Source: Bacteroidales bacterium (lineage in GTDB: Bacteria; Bacteroidota; Bacteroidia; Bacteroidales; Marinilabiliaceae). Taken from it: a DNA stretch of 6,399 nt. The notes below the pieces were generated by a model. It saw nothing but the letters and a program-made list of their open reading frames with translations, ran no database searches and was not told the DNA's origin. This document shows positions 1 to 6,399 of this stretch, in pieces (the stretch's first letter is position 1; the number at the start of each line of letters is the position of its first letter). The DNA is taken from positions 1-6,399 of the forward strand of contig SFOL01000100.1 of NCBI GenBank assembly GCA_004552385.1. The letters run 5' to 3'. The position numbers and the translations under genes were made by a program.

Positions 1-171
1 CGCGCAAGCTCTTGCGCGGGGATTTGCGTTTATCCTGTTATTTAACACCTTTCGCCAGATAATCCGTCAGCGCGCATGTGCGCGTAGGCCGATGCCTTCC
101 ATGGTCCGTATTTGCCCCCGCTTCAGTCCCCGGTCTTCTTCTGGGCCTGTCGGTCATATCTGCGGATTATA
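1..171. other. Gene-poor left edge with two short palindromes
   Basis: I see no supported gene here. Two GC-rich inverted repeats with the same outer arms stand out. At 1-18, CGCGCAAG faces CTTGCGCG around a 2-base centre. At 71-84, CGCGCA faces TGCGCG around TG. The first is cut close by the window edge and could be part of a terminator hairpin or the edge of a larger repeat. On the minus strand, an ATG at 157 opens a 39-codon frame ending at 38. Its composition (rich in Arg, Thr and Pro) and its place behind a terminator give no support for coding. Confidence 0.4.
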
Positions 172-214
172 ACTATAAAAGATCCCCCGCATGGCTGTTG
201 AAACCATGCGGGGG
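172..214 (-). terminator. Intrinsic terminator of the FKBP gene pair
   Basis: An 11-bp perfect stem pairs 184-194 (CCCCCGCATGG) with 204-214 (CCATGCGGGGG) around a 9-base loop. Read on the minus strand, the stem is followed by ATCTTTTATAGTT, a short T-rich run, which gives the GC-stem-plus-U-tract shape of a Rho-independent terminator. It begins 26 bases past the stop codon of the lipoprotein FKBP gene, so it most likely ends that transcript. No gene on the plus strand reads into it. Confidence 0.85.
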
Positions 215-240
215 GCTGTGTGTAAAGATCGTCTGTGTGA

Positions 241-1038
241 TTACTTCACGATCTCCAGAAGCTCAATCTGGAAAATGAGGGTGGCGTTGGGGCCGATCTT
301 CTCGCCTGCGCCGCGCTTACCATATGCCAAGTCAGACGGTACGTAGATCTCCCACTTTGAGCCTACGGGCATCATCTGCAGAGCCTCGGTCCAACCTTTT
401 ATCACGCCGCGGAGGGCGAATGTGGCGGGGACGCTGTCCTGGCTGGCGTCGAACTCAGTGCCGTCAATGAGCGTGCCGCGGTAGTTGACCTTCACGCGGT
501 CGGTCTCCTTGGGCTTCGGGCCGTTGCCTGCCACGAGGACCTTATACTGCAATCCGCTGGCTGTCGAGTCCACGCCCTCGGCCTTGATGTTGCTCTCCAG
601 GAAAGCCTTGCCCTCAGCCTCGTTGGCGGCAGCCTCTGCGTCACGCTTAGCCTGCATCTCGGCGCGCTTGGCGGTCGACTTCTTGTTCAGAATGGCCTGC
701 GCCATGTCCATCTCTATGGCGGCCTTGCCTGTGGCAAGCTGTGCGCGTGTGGCGGCCATGAAGAGCTTGCTGTCTATCGAGTCGAGCTGAGCCTTGATGT
801 TCTCGGCGTACTCACTGCGAATCTTGCTGCCGTTCAGAGCCTGGGCATACGCAACGTAATCAATGGTGTCAACGGGCAGCTGCTTGAACTGCTCGCGCAG
901 GTAGTTGCCAAAGGTCACGCCGAGTGCGTAGCTTACAGAGTCCTGCTCGGTCTTCAGGTCGGCCTTGGTGCTCACGCCGCCATTGCATGACGCCATGGCG
1001 CATCCCAAGCCTGCGATCAAGAAAAATACCTTTTTCAT
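241..1038 (-). CDS. FKBP-type peptidyl-prolyl isomerase, lipoprotein
   Basis: Predicted peptidyl-prolyl cis-trans isomerase (265 aa) that speeds proline isomerisation during folding of exported proteins. Residues 1-17 form a lipoprotein signal: MKK, a hydrophobic core, then MASC with Cys18 as the lipidation site. The residues after Cys18 (NGGVSTK) lack the acidic cluster typical of Bacteroidota surface export, so a periplasm-facing anchor is inferred. Residues about 30-115 resemble the FKBP N-terminal dimerisation region of FkpA/Mip proteins. About 118-150 is an Ala/Lys/Glu-rich helix linker. The FKBP domain spans about 155-265 and keeps the classic pocket (FKBP12 numbering in brackets): Y186 (26), F196 (36), D197 (37), F207 (46), V212 and I213 (55, 56), W216 (59), Y239 (82), F256 (99). 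It should therefore be catalytic. The ATG start at 1038 fits the signal peptide. It lies 28 bases behind the other FKBP gene and is probably co-transcribed with it. The exact substrate is unknown. Confidence 0.95.
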   Translation of the reverse strand: MKKVFFLIAGLGCAMASCNGGVSTKADLKTEQDSVSYALGVTFGNYLREQFKQLPVDTIDYVAYAQALNGSKIRSEYAENIKAQLDSIDSKLFMAATRAQLATGKAAIEMDMAQAILNKKSTAKRAEMQAKRDAEAAANEAEGKAFLESNIKAEGVDSTASGLQYKVLVAGNGPKPKETDRVKVNYRGTLIDGTEFDASQDSVPATFALRGVIKGWTEALQMMPVGSKWEIYVPSDLAYGKRGAGEKIGPNATLIFQIELLEIVK

Positions 1039-1066
1039 TTTCGTTGTAAAGTGTATGTGTTTTTAC

Positions 1067-1654
1067 TTATTTCAGAATCTCAAGAAGTTCAACCTCGAAT
1101 ATGAGCGTGGCGTATGGAGGTATGGACTGGCCTGCGCCGCGGGCCCCGTAGCCAAGGTTGTATGGGATGTACAGCTTCCACTTTGAGCCGACGGGCATCA
1201 ACTGCAGAGCCTCAACCCACCCGGCTATCACGCCGTTCACGGGGAAGTCGGCGGGCTCGCCTCGGCGCACTGACGAGTCGAACACGGTGCCGTCTACCAG
1301 GGTGCCATGGTAGTGGCAGCGCACGGTGTCGGTGGCCTTGGGCTTGTCGCCCTTGCCCTCCACCATCACCTCATATTGCAAGCCGCTGGGCAGTGTGGTC
1401 ACCTCCGGGCGGGCCGAGTTGGCGGCAAGGAATGCCTTGCCCTCCTCTATGTTCGCCTTCATCTTGTTCTCCTCAAGCTCGGCGAAGTATTTCTGGAGCA
1501 GGTTTCCCGCCTCCTCGGCGCTTATCTCGGTCGGGATGCCCGTCATGACGTCCTTCAGACCCTTGAATATCTGCTCGAAGTCGACGTTGGTCGCGCCCTC
1601 GCCCTTCAGGTTGGCGCCGATGTTCATGCCAATGGCATAGCTTGTCTTTTTCAA
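1067..1654 (-). CDS. FKBP-type peptidyl-prolyl isomerase, cytoplasmic (TTG start)
   Basis: Predicted prolyl isomerase without a signal peptide, so probably cytoplasmic. From the TTG at 1654 the product is 195 aa and begins MKKTSYAIGMNIGANL, the usual opening of Bacteroidales FKBPs of this type. An N-terminal dimerisation-like segment (about 1-85) leads into the FKBP domain (about 87-195). The pocket residues are all present: Y115, F125, D126, F137, V142, I143, W146, Y169 and F186. A longer reading from a TTG at 1708 would add 18 unconserved residues (PTQKRNTNRPAGQKK...). That TTG lies inside a perfect promoter -7 box, and a TAG sits in frame above it, so I reject it. No in-frame ATG exists before codon 10 of the short form. 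The sequence before the TTG is purine-rich (AAAAGAAAATAGAA) but lacks a clear Shine-Dalgarno. The gene is a paralogue of the next gene downstream and likely shares its transcript. Family assignment is very sure; the start is moderately sure. Confidence 0.9.
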   Translation of the reverse strand: MKKTSYAIGMNIGANLKGEGATNVDFEQIFKGLKDVMTGIPTEISAEEAGNLLQKYFAELEENKMKANIEEGKAFLAANSARPEVTTLPSGLQYEVMVEGKGDKPKATDTVRCHYHGTLVDGTVFDSSVRRGEPADFPVNGVIAGWVEALQLMPVGSKWKLYIPYNLGYGARGAGQSIPPYATLIFEVELLEILK

Positions 1655-1705
1655 TTCTATTTTCTTTTGCCCCGCAGGGCGGTTCGTGTTACGTTTTTGC
1701 GTTGG

Positions 1706-1713
1706 CAAAGATA
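1706..1713 (-). promoter_or_regulatory. Candidate -7 promoter box for the FKBP pair
   Basis: The minus strand reads TATCTTTG, an exact match to the Bacteroidota -7 consensus TAnnTTTG. It lies in the gap between the LRR gene stop (1733) and the FKBP TTG start (1654), so transcription would start near 1700 with a leader of about 45 bases. No TTG or TTTG is seen at the expected -33 position, so this is half a promoter by motif. It supports separate transcription of the two FKBP genes. Confidence 0.5.
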
Positions 1714-1732
1714 CGCATTCATCCGTATCCGC

Positions 1733-2830
1733 CTATCTGCTACTCTCTTTTATCTTATTGAAGTTTTTGTAGCGCCAGTTCATCTTCTCATAGGCGTGGG
1801 CACATCCCTTTGGCACGTGTAGTGTCGCTTGCAGCGGGTTCAGGACGTCTTTCATGAACATGGGCGTGGTGTCACCTTCGCATATCACGTCGGACAGCCC
1901 TTTGCAACCGCTGAAGGCTTTTGACATAACCGTTTCTATGGTGGCGGGCAGTGTTATTCGCTTCAAGCTCGTGCAGTTTCTGAACGCTTCGAGGCCAATG
2001 CTTTTCACGCCATCGGCAATGCTTACGTCTGTCAGAGATGTGCAGCCAGAGAATGCCATAGGAGGTATATCGGTTAGTGTACCAGGCACTTGTATTTTTG
2101 CCAGTGCTTTGCATCCTTTAAACACGCGCTCCCCCATCGTTTCCAGGTTTCTTGGCAACTCTGCGTCTGTCAGGCCAATGCAGTTGGCGAAGCAAGCATC
2201 GCCTATGCTTTTTACCGTGTCGGTGAACGACAAGCTCCTTATGTCCACGCAGAATGCAAAAGCCTCCTTCACCGCGCATTCTACGCTGTCACATGTCACA
2301 TGTCCCGAGGTCTCGGGATGTCGGCAGCCGATTGCGTATACGCCGGCGAATCGGCTCGCCATGTCGTGTCTGCGATATTGGCTTACGGCGTCGAACGGCA
2401 CGAGCAGTTTGGCTGTTGGGGGAATGCCGGTGAAGTTATCCGAATCGACTTCTGGTGGTACCACGTTGTCTATGGAGATGCTCTGGAGTTTCGGAAGGTC
2501 GGCTATGGCGCCGACTCTTATTGCTGTTATGGCAGGGAGTTTTATTGCCGTTATCTCGTCCTGGTGAGTAAATGTGCCCGTCTTCACTTGGAGCACCGGG
2601 TATGTGTATGTGTTAACTTTATCCCTCCAATCTCTTGCATGTGCATTATACTCTGTGACAACCACTTGTGTTAATACGCTTATGTCGCCACTCAATATGC
2701 GGTTGTGTGGATTGCCGACGGAGTTGCCATCCTCCTCGTATATTAGCCCATTTTCGTCTTTTATAATGGATGAGTCGGAAGCTGTGCGCAGGGCGATGAT
2801 AATTTTTAAAATTATGTCAACTAACCACAT
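1733..2830 (-). CDS. BspA-like leucine-rich-repeat protein
   Basis: A 365-aa protein of the BspA-type LRR family (LRR_5). Repeats of exactly 23 residues run from about 190 to 310. Their aromatic anchors are F191, F214, F237, F260, F283 and F306, and Cys recurs at 194, 217, 240, 263, 286 and 309, in units of the form AFxxCxxLxxxxLPxxxxxIxxx. Two cap-like segments with the family's (L)VP...Y ending are present, at about 112-165 (LLVPFDAVSQY) and about 320-360 (TLHVPKGCAHAY, then a WRYKNFNKI-type end), which suggests two repeat modules in tandem. Family members are usually exported and bind surfaces or proteins. Here the N-terminus, MWLVDIILKIIIAL, is hydrophobic but lacks the positive n-region and cleavage site of a Sec signal, and no C-terminal sorting domain is seen. 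Location is therefore unclear. ATG 2830 is the most upstream start, because a TAA lies in frame just above it. The ligand and role are unknown. Confidence 0.85.
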   Translation of the reverse strand: MWLVDIILKIIIALRTASDSSIIKDENGLIYEEDGNSVGNPHNRILSGDISVLTQVVVTEYNAHARDWRDKVNTYTYPVLQVKTGTFTHQDEITAIKLPAITAIRVGAIADLPKLQSISIDNVVPPEVDSDNFTGIPPTAKLLVPFDAVSQYRRHDMASRFAGVYAIGCRHPETSGHVTCDSVECAVKEAFAFCVDIRSLSFTDTVKSIGDACFANCIGLTDAELPRNLETMGERVFKGCKALAKIQVPGTLTDIPPMAFSGCTSLTDVSIADGVKSIGLEAFRNCTSLKRITLPATIETVMSKAFSGCKGLSDVICEGDTTPMFMKDVLNPLQATLHVPKGCAHAYEKMNWRYKNFNKIKESSR

Positions 2831-2877
2831 GATGTTGTGTTTTGTTTAGGTCTCTGCGTTGCGTGTGAGTCTGTTGG

Positions 2878-2885
2878 CAAATTTA
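2878..2885 (-). promoter_or_regulatory. Candidate -7 promoter box for the LRR gene
   Basis: The minus strand reads TAAATTTG, an exact TAnnTTTG match whose first three bases are the hrpB stop codon TAA. It sits 47 bases before the LRR start ATG (2830), giving a leader of roughly 40 bases. No clear -33 TTG is seen at the usual spacing. It is plausible that the LRR gene is expressed independently of hrpB, but readthrough from hrpB is equally possible because no terminator lies between them. Confidence 0.45.
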
Positions 2886-5396
2886 GTTGCCGCCCCTTCT
2901 TTTTGCGCCTCTCACAGCCTCTGCCTCCAGCGGGTTGTCTGGCCACGAGTGCTTGGGGTATCTGCGCTTGAGCTCTTTGCGGACTTCGAAATATGTCTCA
3001 CGCCAGAAGTTGGCGAGGTCTTGCGTCAGCTGGACGGGTTTGTAGCCTGGCGAGAGCAGTTCCATCAATACGGGTCGCCGCCCTCCGTCCACGCATGGCG
3101 TCCGCTCCATCCCGAATACCTCCTGCAGCCTCACGCGTAGCACTGGCGCTTTAGCTGCCGCCCTGTATTCCACTTTTATGTGGCTGCCCGTCGGCACCTC
3201 TATCCGTTCGGGGGCAAGCCTGTCGACACTTTGCTGCTGGTCGTACGTCAGCATCGAGCGAACTACTTGCGCCATGTCTATCTTTTTCAGCTCGGCTACT
3301 GTCGTGGCTTTGCCCAGATACATAGGCAGCCACTCCGGGGCTTCTGACAGTATGGCGCTGGTCGACGTGTCTGGCAGACTCATTTCGGGGTGCCATTCTC
3401 CCACCGTCGCTATGCGTTGCTGCAGGGATTTTACTTCGTCATTGAAGTCCAGCATCCTCTCTCCGTCTTTTTGCGCCGCGCGGCAGATGGTCTCGACTAT
3501 CAGCTCACGGTTCTCCTCTTTTATCTGTTTTGAGCCCAGGACGAGGCTGCCGATCCTATACTCCCGTTGCGCCACTATGGTTCCTCGCTTCATGTCCCAC
3601 ATGACGTTGTCTCGCTCCCTAACCATGGGTTTCAGGTCGGTGGGGTCAAGAGGCGACGCCAGGAAGATGCGCCCTATGCCGTCTCTCGCGTTGACGTTGG
3701 CCGCCACTATCCACGGCTCGTGCGCCAGGTCGTCGTCTTTGGGCAGTTGCGCCATGTCTCCGCTGCTCAGCATGTAGAGGCCCTGCCGTCCGTCTCGTGC
3801 CGAGGCTATGCGCTCCGGGTAGGCCGAGGCGAGGAGCAGGCCGCTGTCGGTGGGGCTGAACGGGCCGTTGTCGGCGTCGCCCGCTTTGCCTATGCGCCTG
3901 TATTGCTCGGCAATCTTGGCAATCCTGTCCCATGCCTTTCCGCCGCCACGCCCGTTGGCGCGGAACCGCCTCAGGCTCTCGATCCGCATGTTTATGTCCG
4001 CGCCGCAGTCTTGCTGCCCGGTCTTGCTCATCGGGTCTTTCTCCTCCAGCAGGGCGGCTATGTCTGCCGCCAGGCGGCTTAGGTGGGCCGAGACGGCCGA
4101 TGACATCATCTGGGCCATTCGGGGGTGGCACGGCATGCGGCTCAGCTCCGCCCCGTGGCGGGTCAGCTTGTTGTCGTCGTCTATGGCGTCGAGCATCCGC
4201 AGCAGCGCGCGAGCCTGCTCCACGTGGCTGGCGGGTGGTGGCGTGAGCCACGTCAGCCTTTCCGGCTCGCGCTCGCCCCATGCGGCTATGTCGAGCGTCA
4301 AGGGTGCCAGGTCCGCCACCTCTATCTCGGGTTTGCGCATGGGCGCCATGCGGTGCTCCGTCGCCAGGCTCCACAGGCGGTAGCACACGCCCGCCGACAG
4401 TCGTCCCGCGCGACCGGCTCTTTGGTCGGCCATGTCCATTGATATTCTGACGGTCTCCAGGTGGCTCAGCCCGTTCGACGGGTCGAACACCATTTGACGG
4501 CAAAACCCTGAGTCCACCACAATCTTCACGCCCTCTATCGTCAGCGATGTCTCTGCTATCGGAGTGGCCAGCACCACTTTGCGCTCGCCGGGCTTGCTCG
4601 GGGCTATGGCGCGACGCTGCTCGTTTGGCGGCAACATCCCGTACAGGGGCAGGATGGATGTCCGACCCAATTTGCCCGCCAGCAGGCTCTCCGCCCGCCT
4701 TATCTCGCCCTCGCCAGGCAAAAAGGCCAGTATGTCGCCCTCGCCCTCGTTATGGGCCTTGGCCACGGCGGCGGCAACAGCCTCGGCGCACGTCTGAGGT
4801 GTGCAATCCTCGCCCCTTATTATGTCTACGGGATACATCCGCCCGCGGCTCTCTATAAGGGGGGCGTCAAGAAGGCGGCATATGGCCGTCGCGTCTATAG
4901 TGGCGGACATTATCACGATCCGCAGGTCCGGACGCAACACTTGCTGCGCCTCGCGGGTCAGGGCCAGGGCTGTGTCGGCGTATATGCTGCGCTCGTGGAA
5001 CTCGTCGAATATGACGACCGACACGCCCTCAAGGGTCGGGTCGGCTATGAGCCGACGGGTCAGTATGCCTTCGGTCACCACCTCCACTCGCGTCTCGGCC
5101 GACGTCTTGCTCTCAAATCTGACGCTGTAGCCCACTGTCCGTCCGGCCTCTTCGCCTATCAGGTGCGCCATGCGCTCCGCTATCTGTCGCGCGGCGAGTC
5201 GGCGAGGCTCGAGCATCACCACGCGCCCGCCCCCGCACGCCTTGGCTATCGTCAGTGGCAGTAGGGTCGATTTGCCTGCGCCTGGCGGCGCCGTTACCAC
5301 CAGTTGGGGGTGAGCGCCTAATCGCATGTTTACTGTCTCCGCTATTTCTGCCGCGGGCAGGCTCCAGGCCTCGCCGCTTATGTCTTCAAGGCTCAT
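2883..5396 (-). CDS. hrpB: ATP-dependent helicase HrpB
   Basis: An 837-aa DEAH-type (SF2) helicase, close to the roughly 810-830 aa usual for HrpB. Motifs in order: Walker A APPGAGKST (36-44, Lys42), motif Ia LEPRRLAAR (62-70), Walker B DEFHER (131-136; the DEFH form is typical of HrpB), SAT (164-166), motif V region ATPIAETSLTIEG (277-289), and motif VI QRAGRAGR (325-332). All residues needed for ATP binding and hydrolysis are present. A helicase-associated region follows (about 375-480). The HrpB-specific C-terminus contains VPTGS (734-738), FGMERTP (761-767), LLSPGYKPVQLTQDL (780-794), FW (797-798) and RYPKHSWPDNP (812-822), which separates HrpB from the larger HrpA. It is predicted to be an RNA/nucleic-acid helicase in the cytoplasm; its biological role is poorly known in any bacterium. 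The ATG start at 5396 lies 12 bases after the regulator gene, so the two are probably co-transcribed. Isoleucine codons are almost all ATA. Confidence 0.97.
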   Translation of the reverse strand: MSLEDISGEAWSLPAAEIAETVNMRLGAHPQLVVTAPPGAGKSTLLPLTIAKACGGGRVVMLEPRRLAARQIAERMAHLIGEEAGRTVGYSVRFESKTSAETRVEVVTEGILTRRLIADPTLEGVSVVIFDEFHERSIYADTALALTREAQQVLRPDLRIVIMSATIDATAICRLLDAPLIESRGRMYPVDIIRGEDCTPQTCAEAVAAAVAKAHNEGEGDILAFLPGEGEIRRAESLLAGKLGRTSILPLYGMLPPNEQRRAIAPSKPGERKVVLATPIAETSLTIEGVKIVVDSGFCRQMVFDPSNGLSHLETVRISMDMADQRAGRAGRLSAGVCYRLWSLATEHRMAPMRKPEIEVADLAPLTLDIAAWGEREPERLTWLTPPPASHVEQARALLRMLDAIDDDNKLTRHGAELSRMPCHPRMAQMMSSAVSAHLSRLAADIAALLEEKDPMSKTGQQDCGADINMRIESLRRFRANGRGGGKAWDRIAKIAEQYRRIGKAGDADNGPFSPTDSGLLLASAYPERIASARDGRQGLYMLSSGDMAQLPKDDDLAHEPWIVAANVNARDGIGRIFLASPLDPTDLKPMVRERDNVMWDMKRGTIVAQREYRIGSLVLGSKQIKEENRELIVETICRAAQKDGERMLDFNDEVKSLQQRIATVGEWHPEMSLPDTSTSAILSEAPEWLPMYLGKATTVAELKKIDMAQVVRSMLTYDQQQSVDRLAPERIEVPTGSHIKVEYRAAAKAPVLRVRLQEVFGMERTPCVDGGRRPVLMELLSPGYKPVQLTQDLANFWRETYFEVRKELKRRYPKHSWPDNPLEAEAVRGAKRRGGN

Positions 5397-5408
5397 TCTC
5401 TGCCGTCC

Positions 5409-6399
5409 TTAATTTATCAGGCGGAGCACGCCCGCACGCCACTCCTCAGGGCTTACGTATACCGTCTCACGAAACGCCGTGTCCATGTCCGCTCTCGTCT
5501 TGAAGCCTACCATCGTGGCTATTTCGCCAACTTCTTTGTCTGTGAAGTGGATAAGAAGCTCCTGGGCGTCGCGCACGCGGAGGCGGGTCACGTAGTCTCT
5601 GAACGTGCCGTTCCTCTGGCTGCTTATTGCGGATATGAGTGAGCGGGGCGGTATGTTCAGTGATGCCGACATCATGTCTATCGTTATGCACGGTTTCCTG
5701 TACTCTTTGCCCTCCTCCCATGTCTTAAGGGCGGCAATGGCTTCCTGCTCCGACACTTCGGCGGGCTCTTCCGCATCGGCCCGGCTTTGAGTCTTTACTC
5801 GCTTGTGCTCCGTGCCATAGTTGAAGAACGATATGCCAAGATAAAGATACACAGCGCCGCCCAGAGCGGTGTATATGGTGTTCAGCCAGCTCGGGCCCAT
5901 CGTGGCCAATGGGCTTATGACGCCCCAGGCGAGGAACATCATGATGCTGTTGCGCATCCACGCTATGCGACCTGCTATGCCGTCCGAGTAAATGTCGTCC
6001 ATGCGCCTGCTGGTCTCTCTGAATGTCAGCAATATTTTAGTGGCTATCGCTATTATGGTGCACACCCACAGCACGACGCACGCCATGAACACTTGCCTGT
6101 AATATCCGTCGGGTTTGAGGAGCTCGTTGACGCCGTCGGTCGTGAACGACACTACCCACATTATTGCGCATGCTATAGTGAACGGCCTGCCGTGATCCGT
6201 GTTGTCAAGCAGCGCGTCTATCATCTGCGAATACAGGAGGGCTACGAGAGTGTAGCAAAAGATGTCTATTAGTGTGTCTAAGTTGCCGGGTGTCTGCGCT
6301 TTATATGCGGCAAGGCTCAAGACCAGATCCGCCATTATGACGGCAAACAGTGCCGCCAGGAGCCGGCGCGCTTTGCGGTATGATGCAAATTCCGTGTCG
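5409..6399 (-). CDS. Membrane-anchored AraC-family regulator (5' end outside window)
   Basis: The frame stays open from the stop at 5409 to the right edge, so the gene is partial. The ATG at 6335 is internal: 21 further in-frame residues (beginning DTEFASYRKARRLLAALF) precede it and supply the basic cap and first half of a membrane helix. In visible numbering (first full codon at 6398), about six hydrophobic helices lie near 13-31, 43-65, 73-92, 103-125, 151-168 and 172-192. They are followed by a charged linker and a C-terminal AraC-type DNA-binding domain (about 232-329). Helix-turn-helix 1 is near 238-259 (ITIDMMSASLNIPPRS...) and helix-turn-helix 2 near 288-309 (KEVGEIATMVGFKTR...), ending with the family's SPEEWR-like segment. 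Such fusions are common in Bacteroidales. They are thought to act as membrane-tethered transcription factors, but the signal and targets are unknown. It is followed after 12 bases by hrpB. Confidence 0.85.
   Translation of the reverse strand, partial: DTEFASYRKARRLLAALFAVIMADLVLSLAAYKAQTPGNLDTLIDIFCYTLVALLYSQMIDALLDNTDHGRPFTIACAIMWVVSFTTDGVNELLKPDGYYRQVFMACVVLWVCTIIAIATKILLTFRETSRRMDDIYSDGIAGRIAWMRNSIMMFLAWGVISPLATMGPSWLNTIYTALGGAVYLYLGISFFNYGTEHKRVKTQSRADAEEPAEVSEQEAIAALKTWEEGKEYRKPCITIDMMSASLNIPPRSLISAISSQRNGTFRDYVTRLRVRDAQELLIHFTDKEVGEIATMVGFKTRADMDTAFRETVYVSPEEWRAGVLRLIN

Noticed and set aside
38..157. A 39-codon minus-strand frame from ATG 157 to TAA at 38, and a neighbouring frame reading KYGPWKASAYAHMRA
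   Set aside because: The first has unlikely composition and no recognisable family. The second has protein-like residues but no start codon after its upstream TGA. Both lie just past a strong terminator with no promoter seen, so coding is not supported; a decayed gene remnant cannot be excluded.
78..278. A 66-codon plus-strand frame
   Set aside because: It crosses the terminator hairpin and the 3' end of the lipoprotein FKBP gene on the other strand, with no recognisable product.
1854..2567. A 237-codon plus-strand frame opposite the LRR gene
   Set aside because: The opposite strand carries a clear repeat protein with regular 23-residue periodicity; this frame mirrors those repeats and resembles no family.
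1733..2830. The 69-base periodicity in the LRR gene as a CRISPR array or non-coding tandem repeat
   Set aside because: The periodicity is at protein level, the DNA units are diverged, and there are no constant repeats separated by unique spacers.
3646..4503. A 285-codon minus-strand frame inside hrpB in another phase
   Set aside because: It lies wholly within hrpB, is dominated by Arg, Gly, Pro and Ala as expected of a GC-rich shifted frame, and has no family resemblance.
2883..5396. HrpA or a phage/defence helicase instead of HrpB
   Set aside because: The length of 837 aa, the DEFHER motif and the specific C-terminus (FGMERTP, LLSPGYKPVQ, RYPKHSWPDNP) are those of HrpB; no defence-type partner gene is adjacent.

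Overview
The window looks like a piece of a Bacteroidales chromosome (Bacteroidota). The evidence is a BspA-type leucine-rich-repeat protein, an AraC-type regulator fused to a multi-helix membrane domain, a cytoplasmic/lipoprotein pair of FKBP prolyl isomerases, little sign of Shine-Dalgarno sequences, and two exact matches to the Bacteroidota -7 promoter box TAnnTTTG in intergenic gaps. A Muribaculaceae-like or related gut lineage is possible, but that is a guess from composition and style only.

All five supported genes lie on the minus strand, so transcription runs from high to low coordinates. In that order they are: (1) a membrane-anchored AraC-type regulator whose 5' end runs off the right edge (5409-6399); (2) hrpB, a DEAH-type helicase, 12 bases downstream (2883-5396); (3) a BspA-like LRR protein (1733-2830) with a candidate promoter overlapping the hrpB stop codon; (4) a cytoplasmic FKBP prolyl isomerase, most likely starting at a TTG at 1654 (1067-1654), with a candidate promoter just upstream; (5) an FKBP prolyl isomerase lipoprotein (241-1038), 28 bases downstream. 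The run ends in a strong intrinsic terminator (172-214). The leftmost 170 bases hold no supported gene, only two short GC-rich palindromes.

Functionally this reads as ordinary chromosome: two FKBP folding helpers, one predicted for the cytoplasm and one for the periplasm, form a likely two-gene transcription unit, and the regulator and helicase form another. The LRR protein sits between them and may have its own promoter. I see no mobile element, CRISPR array, RNA gene or defence-type cassette, and no convincing new system. The points worth a second look are the TTG start and promoter of the cytoplasmic FKBP, a nearly identical 36-base tract shared by the two FKBP genes, the LRR protein's lack of a normal signal peptide and its two internal cap segments, and a sharp difference in isoleucine codon use between hrpB and the lipoprotein FKBP gene.
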